Shown here piece after piece: positions 45,650 to 58,081 of a DNA stretch of 64,000 bases. The DNA is from Anaeramoeba flamelloides (lineage: Eukaryota > Metamonada > Anaeramoebidae), in assembly GCA_027625915.1 (NCBI GenBank), contig JANTQA010000057.1:2790001-2854000 (forward strand), read 5' to 3'. Position 1 is the stretch's first letter. The number at the start of each line of letters is the position of its first letter. The translations under genes and the position numbers were made by a program. Under the pieces are notes generated by a model. It made no database searches and was not told the origin of the DNA. It worked only from the letters and a program-made list of their open reading frames with translations.

Positions 45650-46220
45650 AAAATGAATTCTTTTAGGTTAAATGGGCCCAGTTTCATTGAATAAATAGAA
45701 CATACTTCAAGAATTTAATTCATTATTCTTATAAAAATATAATTCAATTTTTAAATATGATCATTTTTTCTCATTTTGTGATTTTTTTTTTGATTACTTT
45801 TTCTTCTTCCTGTCTGTTTTTTTTTAAAGATAATTTTCAGAAAAAAAAACAAATGTTTGAAACTCCAAATTAACATTAAGAAAATTTAGGTTTCGGTAAT
45901 TTCTTATAAAATCAATATATTGATTATTAAAAATCTTTTTGTCAACTATTTTAATTTTCCTAAAGAAATTGAGAAATATTGTACGAGACATTCAAATGAA
46001 AGGGGCCTAAAATTTTATTATTAACATTTTTTTTTTTTGAAATTTATGGTTTTTTCAGGCTTTTCTTATATAAATTTCAACCCTAATTTCAAAGTTAATA
46101 ATTTCTCTCATTTCTAAACAATCTAAGTTTGTTTGATTCTTAAAAAAAATTGCATTTTTCATTTTTTGTTGGGTAGTTTTGAGTGAAATGAAGTTTATTT
46201 AAGTCAAATACTTTAAAGTG
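45650..46220 (+). repeat. repeat related to the foldback block at 54600-55690
   Basis: Shares ATAAATAGAACATA..., then GTTTGAAACTCCAAATTAAC and CCTAAAGAAATTGAG, then a Phe/T-rich right part ending TTTGAGTGAAATG. In the 54.6-kb copy the middle portion is inverted. No ORF. Confidence 0.55.
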
Positions 46221-46691
46221 AACAATAAAATTTGAATTTTAGTTTAAATATTCAATATTTTTATTAATAGGCAAGTTTTAATTTGTTAGAAACTAAATAA
46301 AAATTATTTTTGAGTTTTTGTAAATAGAAAAAAATGAGAATTTTATTTTGAGAAAGTTTTTTTTGAGTTCCTTTGTTTTTTAAAAAGTATTGAATTTATA
46401 TTAAATGGTAATAATCTTACAATAATTGTGAATATTGATTATATATGATAAAAATAAAATAAAACAATGAATATATAGAGAATAATGTAAAACGAAACAC
46501 AAAAAATAAATAAAAGTGAATGATGGAAACAAAAAAATATTTTATTTTTATTTTATGATTTGTAAAGTGCGACTTCATAACGATTGAAAGAACTATTTCA
46601 GACTTTTTTTTTATAAGAACTAAATAAATTTATAATGCTATAAGATAATGTTGGTTTTTTAAAAAATTAATTCGTTTAATTATATTTGTAA

Positions 46692-49600
46692 TTATTTTTT
46701 TTTTTTTTTTTTTGGGATTGCATGCTTTTGTGTCCATCTTGTAGCTTCACGGTTATAAGCTTGCTTATCTTTAAGATATAATTTTCCTGCTTTTTTGTTG
46801 AGTGGGTTATCAGGATTTGCATCACTTAAAAATGAAGAGAGAGAAAGCAAAACTTTAGATATTGTTAATGCTGGTTGCCAATTATTCTATTGTTAGTTTG
46901 ATATTCAAAAAAATAAAAAAAAAAAAAAGAAAAATCATACAAAAAAAATAATTCAAATAAATAAAAAAAAGAAGAAGAAGAACCTACGTCAAGAATATCT
47001 AAGCAAATGTGTCCTTTTGAATCAACATTACAGTGAAAAACCTTTGTTTTAAACAAAATTTGTGGTGGTTTATATGGATAGTCACGAGGAAAATTTATTT
47101 GAAGATTAAAAACGCCGCCTTCGTATGGTGTACCTAAATTAGAATACAAATTATTAATATAAATACAAGCAAAATAATATTATTATAAATAATCGGATTA
47201 TTAGAAAAAAGATAGATTTTCAAAATTATTTTCATAAATTATTTATTGACGTTATATCTCTTTTGAAATCAAAAATACCTAAAGAGTGATTATATCAAGA
47301 GAAATGGTCATTAAATTAAAAATTATACGAATTGTTGGATTTTTGAATATGTGTTTTTATTATTTTATAAATTTGTTTGATAAAAAGAATTTCGTTAGTA
47401 TTCCATATTCCAATTAAAAAATGAAAATTTTTTATTTCAAATTCCCAAATATTTTTTTTATAAATTCTGTTAATAATTGAAAAAAAAATCAAATGCTAAG
47501 ATGTTTTACTCCAACGAGTATTGATTAAATTATACTTCTTTTTAATAATAGTTATTCTGATCTGGTATATTAAGAAAAATTAAAAGATCAGGCTTTTTGA
47601 AAAAGTTCATTTTTTAATTGGAATTTGAAATTTTTATCGAAATTTTTTTTATCAAACAAATTCATATAATAATTCTAATTTTTCTTCACTAGGAATTAAA
47701 ATAAATTATACACATAGAACTAAAAGAAAAAAAAAAGACCAAAGACAATAAACTGAAATGATTTTAATGTATTTTACAAACATAAATAAAAGCATATTAA
47801 TTTGGTATTGAGTTTACACGTGCAAATAGAAATTTGAATTTAACAAGGCTAAAAAAGTTTAGGTACTCAGATTTTTTATCATAAGAAATTTGCGCAAAAA
47901 ATAGATTTGGATTGAAAAAAAAGAAATGTTTGAAATACTACAATTGTAAGAAACATAAGAAAAAAGTATTTATTTTAAGATTTTTTTTTGAAAAATAATC
48001 TTTACAATTTCAATTTTTAAAGTATTAAAACGCTATTTGGTTTAGAGTAAGACTGGAAAACAGGATTTAATTGCTTTTCTTTTGAAGTGAAATTTTATTT
48101 AAAAAATTAAATCTTTAATAGACATCAGAGATTTGTCACTCATTTTCATTAATGATATTTTACTTTTTGAGATGATTTGCTTCCGAGTTGAGTTTGAAAA
48201 ATTACAAATAGACTCTTGAAAAAAATACTTTTTTTTTTGGAAAAATGACAAATTTAGTAAAAAAACTTAAAATATTAAGACATCAATTTTTGCACATGTG
48301 TAGTTATATATTTTCTTTTTTTGATTAAAGAAAGTTTAAAAAAAAAATACAAATCTCAATTCTAAAACCCACAGAAAGAATAGTTTAATTTCCATTTAGG
48401 TTTTCAAATTGTTTTATTTTGATGGTGTATGTATTCCACTTGGTACAGGAAAAAAAGGTATTGTGTTTTTTCAGTAAAGAGTCAATTTGGCTTTTAAGGT
48501 TTTAGTAAACAGAAAAAAAAATCTCCTAGTAAATTTAATTGCAAATTCAAAAAAAAATTTACTGCATCTTGAAATTTCAAAATGGTGTAAAAATCTGATT
48601 ACTACAAAATCAAAATTACTTTCAAAGATATTTTCAGAAATGAATTATTGTTTTTAAAAGATCTGATCAATTTTTCTCATTTTGTAAAGTTCAAAATCCT
48701 CAACATATTACTGAATTATTTAAAGAATTTATTTTCTTTGAAAGAAGATTGAAATCTTAATATCTGTAAAGGAAGTGTACAGAAATACACTTGAAAAATA
48801 AAACCACTAAGTTTTCTGGAATATCCCAGTATAAAAAATCTAATTAATTTCAAAAAAATTACAATAATTGTTTTAAACTTGTAAAAAGATAATTTTTTGA
48901 TTCAACAAACAGTTCAAATCAATTTTTTCTTTTTTTGGATTCAAAAATACGAGAAAAAAAGTCAAATAATCAAATTAAGAATTCTCTCAAAATATCATTT
49001 TTAAAACCTTGGAAAATTCAACTTATAATCAAAAGAAATACTTTTTAATTTGATTATTTATAATCAATAATTAATAACCACTATCTTAATTTTTTTTCAG
49101 TGAGTTATTAACAACTCAAAGATTAAATGTGTAAATAGACTTTCATTATTATTACTCAATTTTTAAAAGATTATCAAACAAATAAATCAAATTTAATTAA
49201 TCTAATAAAAAAAAAATAGATATTATCAAATAACTGATTTTAATACTAATACTTCCTTGTTTATACTCTGAATATTTGAAAAGATATTTTGCCTAATCTT
49301 TAAAATTTTTAAAAATTTACAAAATCTTTGAAAATAAAATAAATGATCAATTTTTTTAGATCTACAAGGATTCAATATTTGATTTATTTTAATTGTATTT
49401 TTAAAATAAGATTAAATGTTCAAGGTTATTTGTTCATACAGACTCTCAGGAATTACTAAAAGTGAAATTTCTTCAAAATAAAAATTTTTTTGGCAAATTT
49501 TTCTTTTTTCTAATTTGGATCCCAAAATCCCAACAAAAAAGGATTCAGATCTTTTGACTGAAAATTTCATTGGGAAAAATGAACTTCTTTTTAAAAATGA

Positions 49601-50671
49601 TAACTCATTTCTCTAAAGTTGATAAATGAAGTTGCATCTCGGGTTTAATTGTATCCTTGTGTAAATAATTGCTCTGTTACCTTTGGGGATTAAAAATAAA
49701 TAAGAGTTTTCTTAGTCCCTTAATTAAATTTATTTTTTTTTAAATGATAAAATATCAATTCTTCTTTATAATTGTTCATTAAATAATGAATAAGCAATAA
49801 ATAGAATAATACACATTAGATAAAATTGTTTTCTTTATTTATTCGAATTTTCCAAGAGGAACAAGCTGTGTTAAAACCCACCTTTTACTGGTCTTTAAAT
49901 TATTTTGATTTTTAGAAAACCAAAAAATAATAAAACGTTGAAAATTATTTTTATTTGTTTTCAAATTTTTAGTAAAAGATTTTTTGAAGTTTATTAAACC
50001 CAAACAGTGAAAAGTGAGTTGAGGCTTAACTGTATTTTAATTGGATTTAGGCGGTTGTTTTCATTAAAACATGTTTTTTTCAAAAAATATATTCTCTTCG
50101 TAAATTAACACATATATTGCAAACCAAGAAACCTCTTTTTAATTATTCCTTGATAAAAAGAATTGAGAATTAAAGGATTGGTAAACAAGAAAAGATGCAA
50201 AAAAACAAAAGGTTTTTCGAACCACAAAAAGTTTTTTAAAAAATCATGAAAGATCGTTTGAAAGAATTTGAAGAAGGGTTGACAATTGGGACAAAATTGT
50301 GTTTTTTTCTCTCACAAAGCGATGTGCTTTCTTTTTGAAAATTGTGAGATTGATTATGGATTGCTTTTTTACCCACCCCAATAACTCACCAGTTGAAAAA
50401 AAAACAGAAAGATCTTGAATTAAATTATTATGGTCTCTTAACAGTTATTATTTTTATCATAGCTTGGGTAGATTCAAAAAAAAAAAAAAAAAAAAAAAAA
50501 AATAAAAAAAAAGAAGAAAAAAATTCATGGATTGATAATACCTTCAGAACCATTTATTGTTCCCATCCATTTAAAGAGGTTAGATCCAACAGGTGCTGCT
50601 GTAATTCCAACAAGTGGTTCTTCGTTGATTTCACGTAGTTCACGAGATATTCTCTTTTGTGCGTTTGTCAT
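46692..50671 (-). CDS. ubiquitin-conjugating enzyme E2, UBE2D/E class, three exons
   Basis: Exons 50671-50542, 47133-46988 and 46886-46692 (130+146+195 nt) join in matching phases to 156 residues. Reads [20 protein letters not shown], then [35 protein letters not shown], catalytic Cys87 in ICLDILD, then [20 protein letters not shown], a C-terminal helix and six Lys. HCN at 77-79 instead of HPN, with ILDNNW, is typical of the UBE2E subgroup. It transfers ubiquitin from E1 to RING/HECT ligases. Intron 2 is 101 nt; intron 1 is 3408 nt and contains TTAA element copy C. Upstream, 50844-50779 (MEYFMKLLQNKF...) followed by GTTAGT may be a 5' leader exon; its ATG would be out of frame. Confidence 0.92.
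47134..48493. other. part of E2 intron 1, AT-rich
   Basis: Bases between exon 2 and the TTAA element; nothing coding seen. Confidence 0.5.
48494..49723 (+). mobile_element. TTAA-flanked element, copy C (uninterrupted), in E2 intron 1
   Basis: The left end TTAAGGTTTTAGTAAACAG and right end, inverted TTAAGGGACTAAGAAAAC, both touch TTAA; 1230 bp. Aligns with copy A on either side of the MITE, and so shows the empty site at about 49200-49215. Keeps the hairpin AAGTGTACAGAAATACACTT (48772-48791). No ORF. Confidence 0.65.
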
Positions 50672-50844
50672 TCGGGGTTAACTATAAAAAAATAGTATAA
50701 TTAAAAAAAAAAAAGGAAAGTTAAAAAAATAAAAAAATGTTTTGAAGAATATCAAGTTTGAGACTAACCTTTTTGAGGAATAAAATAACTCCCAGTTTGA
50801 ACTTGTTTTGTAAAAGCTTCATAAAATACTCCATTTTATCACAC

Positions 50845-51384
50845 CCTTGGGTTCGAAATTAGTTTATTAAGATATACCATTCATTTTTACCTTTGTTAAA
50901 AGAATTAGAATATTTTTAACTTATTTGTCAAATTTTTTTCTGAATTAAACCAACAAGAATTCTCTAGAGTTGATGTGTTCTCTTTTGTTGTTAAAGTTAT
51001 TTTACCTGGCTCAAGAAAGAAATTTAATTTGATCTTTATTAAAGTAATTCTCAGATTTTTATAGACTCTCTAAAATAAAGCCACCACAGTAGTCTTACGA
51101 ATCAAAAATATTTGATAAATTATTCTCTTTCTCTCTTGAGATCAACAAGAACAAAAAAATTTTAGGATTTGGTATTTTTTAGATGAGACTGAATTCCTTA
51201 TTGTAAGTCGGACGTATTTTTCATAACCCAGCCCTTTTTCTTCTCAAAAGGTAGTGTGATCAAGTTTCCCATAAAAACCTCTGTAAAAATCAAGTGTATT
51301 CAAAAAAGGTTAATTTGGAGTTTAAGGTGCCAACTTACAATTAAGAATCTGATCTGGTAACATTCCCACATTAAGAGTAGCAAT
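50845..51384. other. spacer upstream of the E2 gene
   Basis: Slightly less AT-rich than average around 51180-51280, but no frame on either strand convinces me. Confidence 0.35.
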
Positions 51385-52560
51385 TTTTAAAAATCAAATG
51401 AAATCTCAAAATCTTGAAAACAATTTTTTTTGTAAATTTGTGTTTTGGTTTTCTGAAATGGTTGAGTTAACCTCATCTAAACAATATATTAATTTGAGTC
51501 TCTTTTTTGAGATCCAAAATTCGCATGTTTCCAATACAAAAACAAAAAAAGTAATCATATTATTTTTATTAACAATTAAGCTAATTCTTAAAAATGGAAA
51601 AACATATTTTTTTCGTTTTATATTGGAAAGTCTAATTTTGAAAAAAAAATTTTTATTGTTAGTTGATTAAATTATTAATATTTCAATTCAAAGTTTAGCT
51701 AATAAAATTAATTGAAGTATAGGTGGTTAAATAAATATATATTTGATAGAAGCTTAACAAAAGTTTCTCAATTATATTGAGATCTATTAAACAAAAATTT
51801 TTTATACTTTATTGTTTTATCTTAGTTATTAATGGGTTTTCAAAAAAATATAAAAAAATTTCAATTTTGATATATTATTTGAATAAATTATTAAGTCTTA
51901 TTCACAAGATTCCTTATAACAATCAAATAATTTTTGCCAGAAAAAAATATGATTTTAAATTTTGAAGATAAAATTACGAAATTCACAAATATTTTTAATA
52001 TAACTTTTTTTTTTTTTTTTTTTTTATTGTTTAAGGGAGGAGTTTTTAGTTCCTCTAGTTTGTCCTAATTCCTAAATTGTGATTTTGAAATTTTTTTCAA
52101 TTTAAAACTTTGTTTTTTGAAAAATCCAATTTCATCTTAAAACAAAAACAAAATTTCTTGGTAAAAATTTTGAATTGACTTTAAAAATTTAATGACTATA
52201 AACATCATTCTAAAAAAAAATACAATTATTTTGCAATTAGCTGAAGATATCAATTATTTTGGTTAATCAAAAGAATTATCTCAAAAAAGAAAAAAAAAAT
52301 CTTTATATTAATATTCCTGACAACAAAGACTTGCTATTGTATAAGAATGATAGAAATGGTAACAAAGGGGGTAAAAAAATATAATAATGTATGAAAAAAA
52401 ATGAATTTAAGGCTTATCTTGATCAGAAAAAAATGGAAAAAATAAAAATTGATCTATCAAAAAAAATATTCTTTTCTCAGTTTCTAAGTTTGAAAGAATT
52501 TTTTGATACTTGGCATGTATAAAATTTGTAAGTAGAGAACACCACTAATAACATATTTTT
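51385..52560 (+). repeat. 1.1-kb direct repeat, copy 2, with a small insertion
   Basis: Partner of 40660-41720. Extra sequence at about 51995-52110 starts with a T-run and ATTGTTTAAGGGAGGAGTTT, a motif also found at 28188-28212, suggesting a short secondary insertion. Confidence 0.65.
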
Positions 52561-53039
52561 ATATTTTGATTTTTTTTTTATGGAATACTGACAACTTAAT
52601 AATATTTTAAATTTAAAATTCGATATATATGAAGATTGAAAAATCCAAATTCCTAAAATTTTGAAATTTAAGAGTTCTTTAAGGATCTGTAAAGATTAAG
52701 AGGATAATTCACTAAATTATTTGATTTGTAAGACTTGTAAGTTGCTTTAAATTAGATAATATGGTCTGCGGGGATAGAAAAATTCTTTACTAAAAACAAT
52801 TCTTGTTTAATTTTTCAAAGTCTTGTTATTTGAGACTTTGAATATTCTAAATATTCTAGGAGGTCAGTATTTTTTTCACTTTCAGCATGATTCAAGATGT
52901 CAAACAATTAATTTGATATAATTAATCAAACATCTTCATTTTTAGTAATATTGCTTATTGAGAAATTATAATTTTGAATGTTACATTTTAGGTAAAACAA
53001 ATAATTTAATTAACATTTTATTTTTGATTAATAAAGTTT

Positions 53040-53260
53040 AATTACCATATGACCAACATTCCAAAATTTAAAATAATTGAAGTCGTTGTATTTATTTTTT
53101 TTTTAGTAGTGCTATGATTGTTAAAAGATATTAGTCAAGAAAAAAGGTGAACCTTGGGAGTAAATAAATATAAATGTAATTACAAGTTAATATTCGTTTT
53201 ATTCGCTACTGAGATATTATCTTTACTAGATTAAAACTAATAGTTTTCAACATATTCGTT
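53040..53260 (+). pseudogene. decayed copy of the mini-ORF repeat
   Basis: Nucleotide similarity to 28600-28760 (ATTCCA.AA.TTAAAAT.AT.GA, TTGTATTTATT, AAAAGA.ATTA..CAAGAAA). Translates in part to IPKFKIIEVVVFIFF then a stop. No hairpin array beside it. Confidence 0.45.
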
Positions 53261-54540
53261 TCCTCTAATAAAACTGGAATAATTATAAATTCAAAAAAAA
53301 AAAAAATATAAAAATATTAGTTAAATTTCCCTTTATTTAAAAATCTACCAAAACTACTTTTAAAATAGTTCTTGAGAAATAATATTGAGAAAATTGACAA
53401 ATTTTAGAAATTTTATAATCATGTAAGCCAATAAAATGCTTTATTTGAAGCTTAAGTAAATAAATTTATAAAATGGAACTGAAACTGTAAAGTTCAATTT
53501 ACAAGAAAATCTATTTTACCTTTCATTCATCTAAGTAGATTATCTCATATATATATATATATTAACTTAATTACAAAAATAGAGGCAGATTTAACATCAG
53601 AAAAAAATTAATTTAATTGTTTTTTTTTTTTTTTTTAATAATAATATATTTTATGTAGTGTTTAAAGATAAGAAAAATATAGATTAATAAATAAAAATAT
53701 AGTATAATTATTTTATTTTTTGAAAGATCAATAATAATAAAAAAAAATTGTCCAATAATTTTGAAATTTGGTTTATATTTATATATATCAAGATTGAAAA
53801 TTTTTAATTATCCAAAAAAAGTAATTTATAAGTTATATATACTTTGATTAATCATATATTTAATACAATATCAAAAGTTCAAAAAGATACGCTAATAAAT
53901 ATAATTTTTACTGAAATTGAGTTGGTTTAATTAATTTTGGACAATATAATGGAAATTTTAAAAATGTAAAAAAAATAAATAATCAAATTTATCACATTTT
54001 ATTTAACTTGAAAACATTTAATATTGTTCATTTTGAGTTGATAGAAATATTGATATAAATTTCAAACAAATAAAAAATATTGAACAAATTAAAAACCTGA
54101 TATTTCGATCGGAAACAAAATTTCTTGAAAAAATCTATGTAACAACATCTAACTTTTCTGGAAAATATTTGTCAAATAGATTTTTCAAAAAAATCAAATT
54201 TCATTGTAAACATTACTGAAAAAAAAACTAAGTGAATATTTTTTTATTTTTATTATAAGAATTTCTTTTGAAAATATTTTGTATATCTTCATAATAAAAT
54301 TATTACTAACTTTTTTAAATTGAAGATCTGTTGATCCAAAACATTTCGATTATCTAATCACAAAATTTCCATTTTTAATCACAATCCTTATCTTTTTAAC
54401 AAATATTAAATCTAATTATTCATTAACTAAGAATTTTCACTTCTATAAGAATAATAATGTATATTTTTGATTTTCTTTTTCCCTTACTAAACTCATATTT
54501 GATACTAGGGTGTATATTTTTTTTTAAGAATATTGTGTGT
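53261..54540. other. AT-rich spacer
   Basis: No supported gene; TA tract at 53549-53562 and homopolymer runs. Confidence 0.5.
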
Positions 54541-54559
54541 GGGGGGGGGGGGGGGGGGG
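54541..54559 (+). repeat. run of 19 G preceded by GTGTGT
   Basis: Unique in the window; every other long homopolymer is A or T. Capable of G-quadruplex formation on the plus strand. An assembly or sequencing artefact is the main alternative. Confidence 0.9.
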
Positions 54560-54599
54560 AGTCAATTTATCTTGCCCATGTTCTGATAAAAATATTAAA

Positions 54600-55690
54600 T
54601 CTAAACTATTTTTCAAATAAGGAGCCAGTTTTATTGAAGAAATAGAACATATTCTATTAGTTTAATCCATTATTCTATTCAAAATAATTATTCAATTTAC
54701 TAAATATGATCTATTTTTCTAATTTAGATCAGAATCATTTTTTCTTGACCTAAAATCCATTTCACTCAAAGTGTTCAGGCCAAAAATGAAAAAGTCACTT
54801 TATTTTTAAGAATCAATCAAACTTTCATTGTTTCGAAATACAAGAAATAATATTCTTTCAATTAGAGTTGATATTCAAAAAAGAAATACCTGGGAAAACT
54901 TTAAATTTTCTTAAAAAACAAAATATAAAAAAAATTTTTCCGATAGAATCATTGAAACGTCATGTGCAAAAGACTCAATTTCTTTAGGTTACTAAAATTG
55001 TTCAAAATAATATTTTTTTACTTGTAAGTGTATGGATTTTAAAAGAACATACAAATTCTCACTTTTGTTAATGTTAATTTGGAGTTTCAAACTTTTTTTT
55101 TTTTTTCTTAATTTTTAATAAAAAAAAAGCAAAAAGCAAAATAAAAGAAAAGTAAAATATAGAAAAGATTATTTTGATCTAAAAATTGAAAATTTTAGTT
55201 TGAGAAGGATAATGAACATAAATCATAGAATATGTTCTATTTATGGAATAAAAATAGGTACTCTGACTGAAAAGGGGTTTATTTCTTTTTTCTTTCCTTT
55301 TTTTTATGAAAATCAAATTAAATAAAAAATTTTTGGAAAAATCTCAATTAACTTTAATAATTTTAGGAAATAAGATTTGGTTTTAATATGTATAATTAAA
55401 TCTAAAAAAAATTTATTATCAACAATTTGAATTTTGGAAATTTTTCACACGACGTTCTAATGAGTCAATCAAAAATTTTTTTTTCTATTTTGTTTTTTAG
55501 GAAAATATAAAGTTTTTTCAGGTATTTTTTTTATGAATATCAACTCTAATCGGAAGAATATTATTTCTCTTATTTGTAAACAATCTTATATTGATCGATT
55601 TGCAGTAAAGTTTAGAATTTTTCATTTTTGGCAGATTCATATGAGTACAATGGGGTTTATATTATTTTATGTTTTTACTCCATTACCATA
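54600..55690. repeat. large foldback block
   Basis: The left arm (about 54775-54975: AATATTCTTTCAATTAGAGT, AACAAAATAT) is inverted at 55430-55640 (ACTCTAATCGGAAGAATATT). Flanking and central parts match 45650-46220, the centre in inverted order. About 1.1 kb, no ORF. Probably two related elements rearranged or nested. Confidence 0.6.
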
Positions 55691-56005
55691 ACAATTAATA
55701 AATAAATAACATGCTCTTTTAACATTTACAATTTAATTAAGCCAAAAAAAAAAAAAAATTCCATTTGTTTATTATTTTTAAAAAAAAAAAAATGTGTAAT
55801 ATGATAATGTTTCCTTGTATGATAAATAGCAAACAGATGGAAAATTAAAACAGAAATGTTTAAGAATAATCAAATAAATAGGAAAAAAATTAGATAATAA
55901 GAGAAAGAAAGCAGAAAACAGAAGTAATAAATCAGATAAGAAGAAAAAATTAATGAGATTTTCGATAATGCAAGAAAAAAAAAAAACATTTCCAAATGGC
56001 TTAAC

Positions 56006-58081
56006 TTAGAGACGGTTGGGCATATTTACCCCATACAAAGCAAAATATTGTTCCACTTGCAAGGGAATTTCAGCTAATACTTCTTTTCTTAATTTTTTAT
56101 CTGTATTGCATTTTTTAAATTTAATAAACTGGCAACAATCTCTAACCTCCGAAACATTGTCCTGTACCAATGGCTGTTCATCTGCGTCGAATTTGGCCAA
56201 ATTCTTGAAACGGGTGTTGCCGAGGCCAATTAATACAATTGAGATCGGGAGGGCCGAAGCACGGATGAGGGCACGGTTAGTTCCGACAGTGTCAAAGCTA
56301 TCACCATCGATGATGAAAAACAGGATGTGGTAAGGGTCTGGGGGCAATGCGAGATTTGAGGGCAACTGCTTTTCGCAAATATCGCAGATGTGGTTCACCA
56401 CCTGATAGAAATCGTCTCGGAAATATCTGCCCTTATTGGCGCGCCAATCGGTGTCGCCGCCCGTGGCGTTACCCATGTCGCCAAGTGTGATCTTTTTCAA
56501 GCTGCCTTTGTATGCGTCCAGTATCCCCTCGAGGCCCTCGCACTCTGGGTTTTCTTGCATGTTTAAGTGGAAAAATGGCGGTGTTTTGTCGTTTTGTTCC
56601 TTGAGGGAGCCGCCATAGCCATACAAGGGGATCTTTTCGTCCTTGTCATATTTGAGTAAAAGCGGCACCACTGCGCTTAAGCATTTTTCAAAGGGGTTCA
56701 AGTATTTTTCGTTGATTTGGTGATTTTCAAGATTCGACTCTGTAAAGTCGAGCGCACAATGTGTTTGGATCCTCAGCCCTCGTTGAAGAAGAGACACAAA
56801 CTTTATAGGGTATGACAGTTTTGGATATTCACTTTTTTTTAATACTAAATCGGACCTTCCAACAACATGGTATCCTTCGACTGCCTTGGTTTTTTTAATT
56901 TTTGTTAATTTCTTTTGCCGTTTCAAAAAGTCTTTTTTTTTTTCAATTAAATGCTCATCGTCAATCTCCGGTGAATAGAAACGGAAACTTAATTCAATGA
57001 CACCAGCGCTTTTCTTCTCCTCAGTTTTGGTCTTGCGTTTGATCGGGATCGAGAACTTTGTTGCAAGCCCTAACTCGGGCTTTGGAAATTTCATTTGGCA
57101 TTTGCCTTTGCCAATGAGGCTATCGGAGGTCAAGATCTCGTGGTTGTATACCGTGACATACAATTGTGCGTCTATTGGCACAAACTTATTCGTGGAAATC
57201 AAAAAACTGTCCCACTCAGGATTGATCGTTTTCTTCAGAATCTTGGATTTGTGTAGCAACAACCGTTGGTTGTCTCCACCTACAATTTCCCTTTCTAAAA
57301 CAAAATAGGGATCAGATTTCCCTCCTCGGTCCATCCCATCAATTTTGATCCCTTTGACAGAAACTACGAGCTCTTTTAGCCTCATCAAGGGCTCACTTGC
57401 TTTTTCATTTGTCGACTCGACAATCACTAACCCAGAAATTGCTGGTAAAAGGGAATAGTCCGTTTCCCCTTCCTTTACGTTTATTTCTTCTGGTGAGATA
57501 TGAATACTACCGGTCTATACAAATGATTTGTTTTTTTTTTTTGTTTTTTGTTTTTTGTTTGTTTTTTTTTTGTCAATAAATGAAAAGAGGAAAAAAGTTT
57601 TTAAAATTTACCACACAAATATTAAATAATTTTTTTTTTGGATTTATTTTCTTCTCTGAATTGAAGAAAAAGATACTTTGTTTTGTTTTTGTTTTTGTTT
57701 TTTATTTGACAATTATTTTTTAAAAAAATAAGAAAAAATACTTACAATTTTTCTTTTTAAGCGGAGATCAGCATCAAATGAAGTTTCACCTGTAACAACA
57801 ATATCAGAAAGAGAGCACGTGTGTTCACCAATTAATTCAGATTTCTTTCCATCTTTATCAAACACTTTGAAGGTCATTGTCTGGTGTGTTTCAAAAAAGA
57901 ACCTTACCCTGATGGGGGTAATATAAACTGGGTTTGCCTTATTTTTAATCACCTCAGTTGAGCCAATATGCTCACTATCAGCATAAACTTCGACATAGGA
58001 ATCACTTTCTCCAAGAAAGTCCAGGCTTTTTAATTTTTCGCATCGTAAATGAAGTAGGATATTCTGAATATTTTCGTTCAT
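56006..58081 (-). CDS. copine, two exons
   Basis: Exon 1 (58081-57746) and exon 2 (57514-56006) join in phase 0 across a 231-nt GTAAGT...ATAG intron to 614 residues. Copines are Ca2+-dependent phospholipid-binding proteins that move to membranes and recruit partners through a von Willebrand A-like domain. C2A (1-135) has LGESDSYVEVYAD and FDKDGKKSELIGE, then GSIHISPEEI. C2B (about 155-290) has GKSDPYFVLE, but its third Ca2+ loop is VYNHEILTSDSLIG, where Asp is expected at N and E. The copine A domain (about 356-611) has the MIDAS-like LDFTESN (367-373), LYGYGGSL, YHILFFIIDGD and LPISIVLIGLGNTRFKNLAK. Slightly longer than most copines (about 530-560). GC is well above background. Confidence 0.95.

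Noticed and set aside
57440-57514. Apparent frameshift at the start of copine exon 2
   Set aside because: Careful re-reading of the line boundary at 57480/57481 shows the frame is continuous from the acceptor to the stop.
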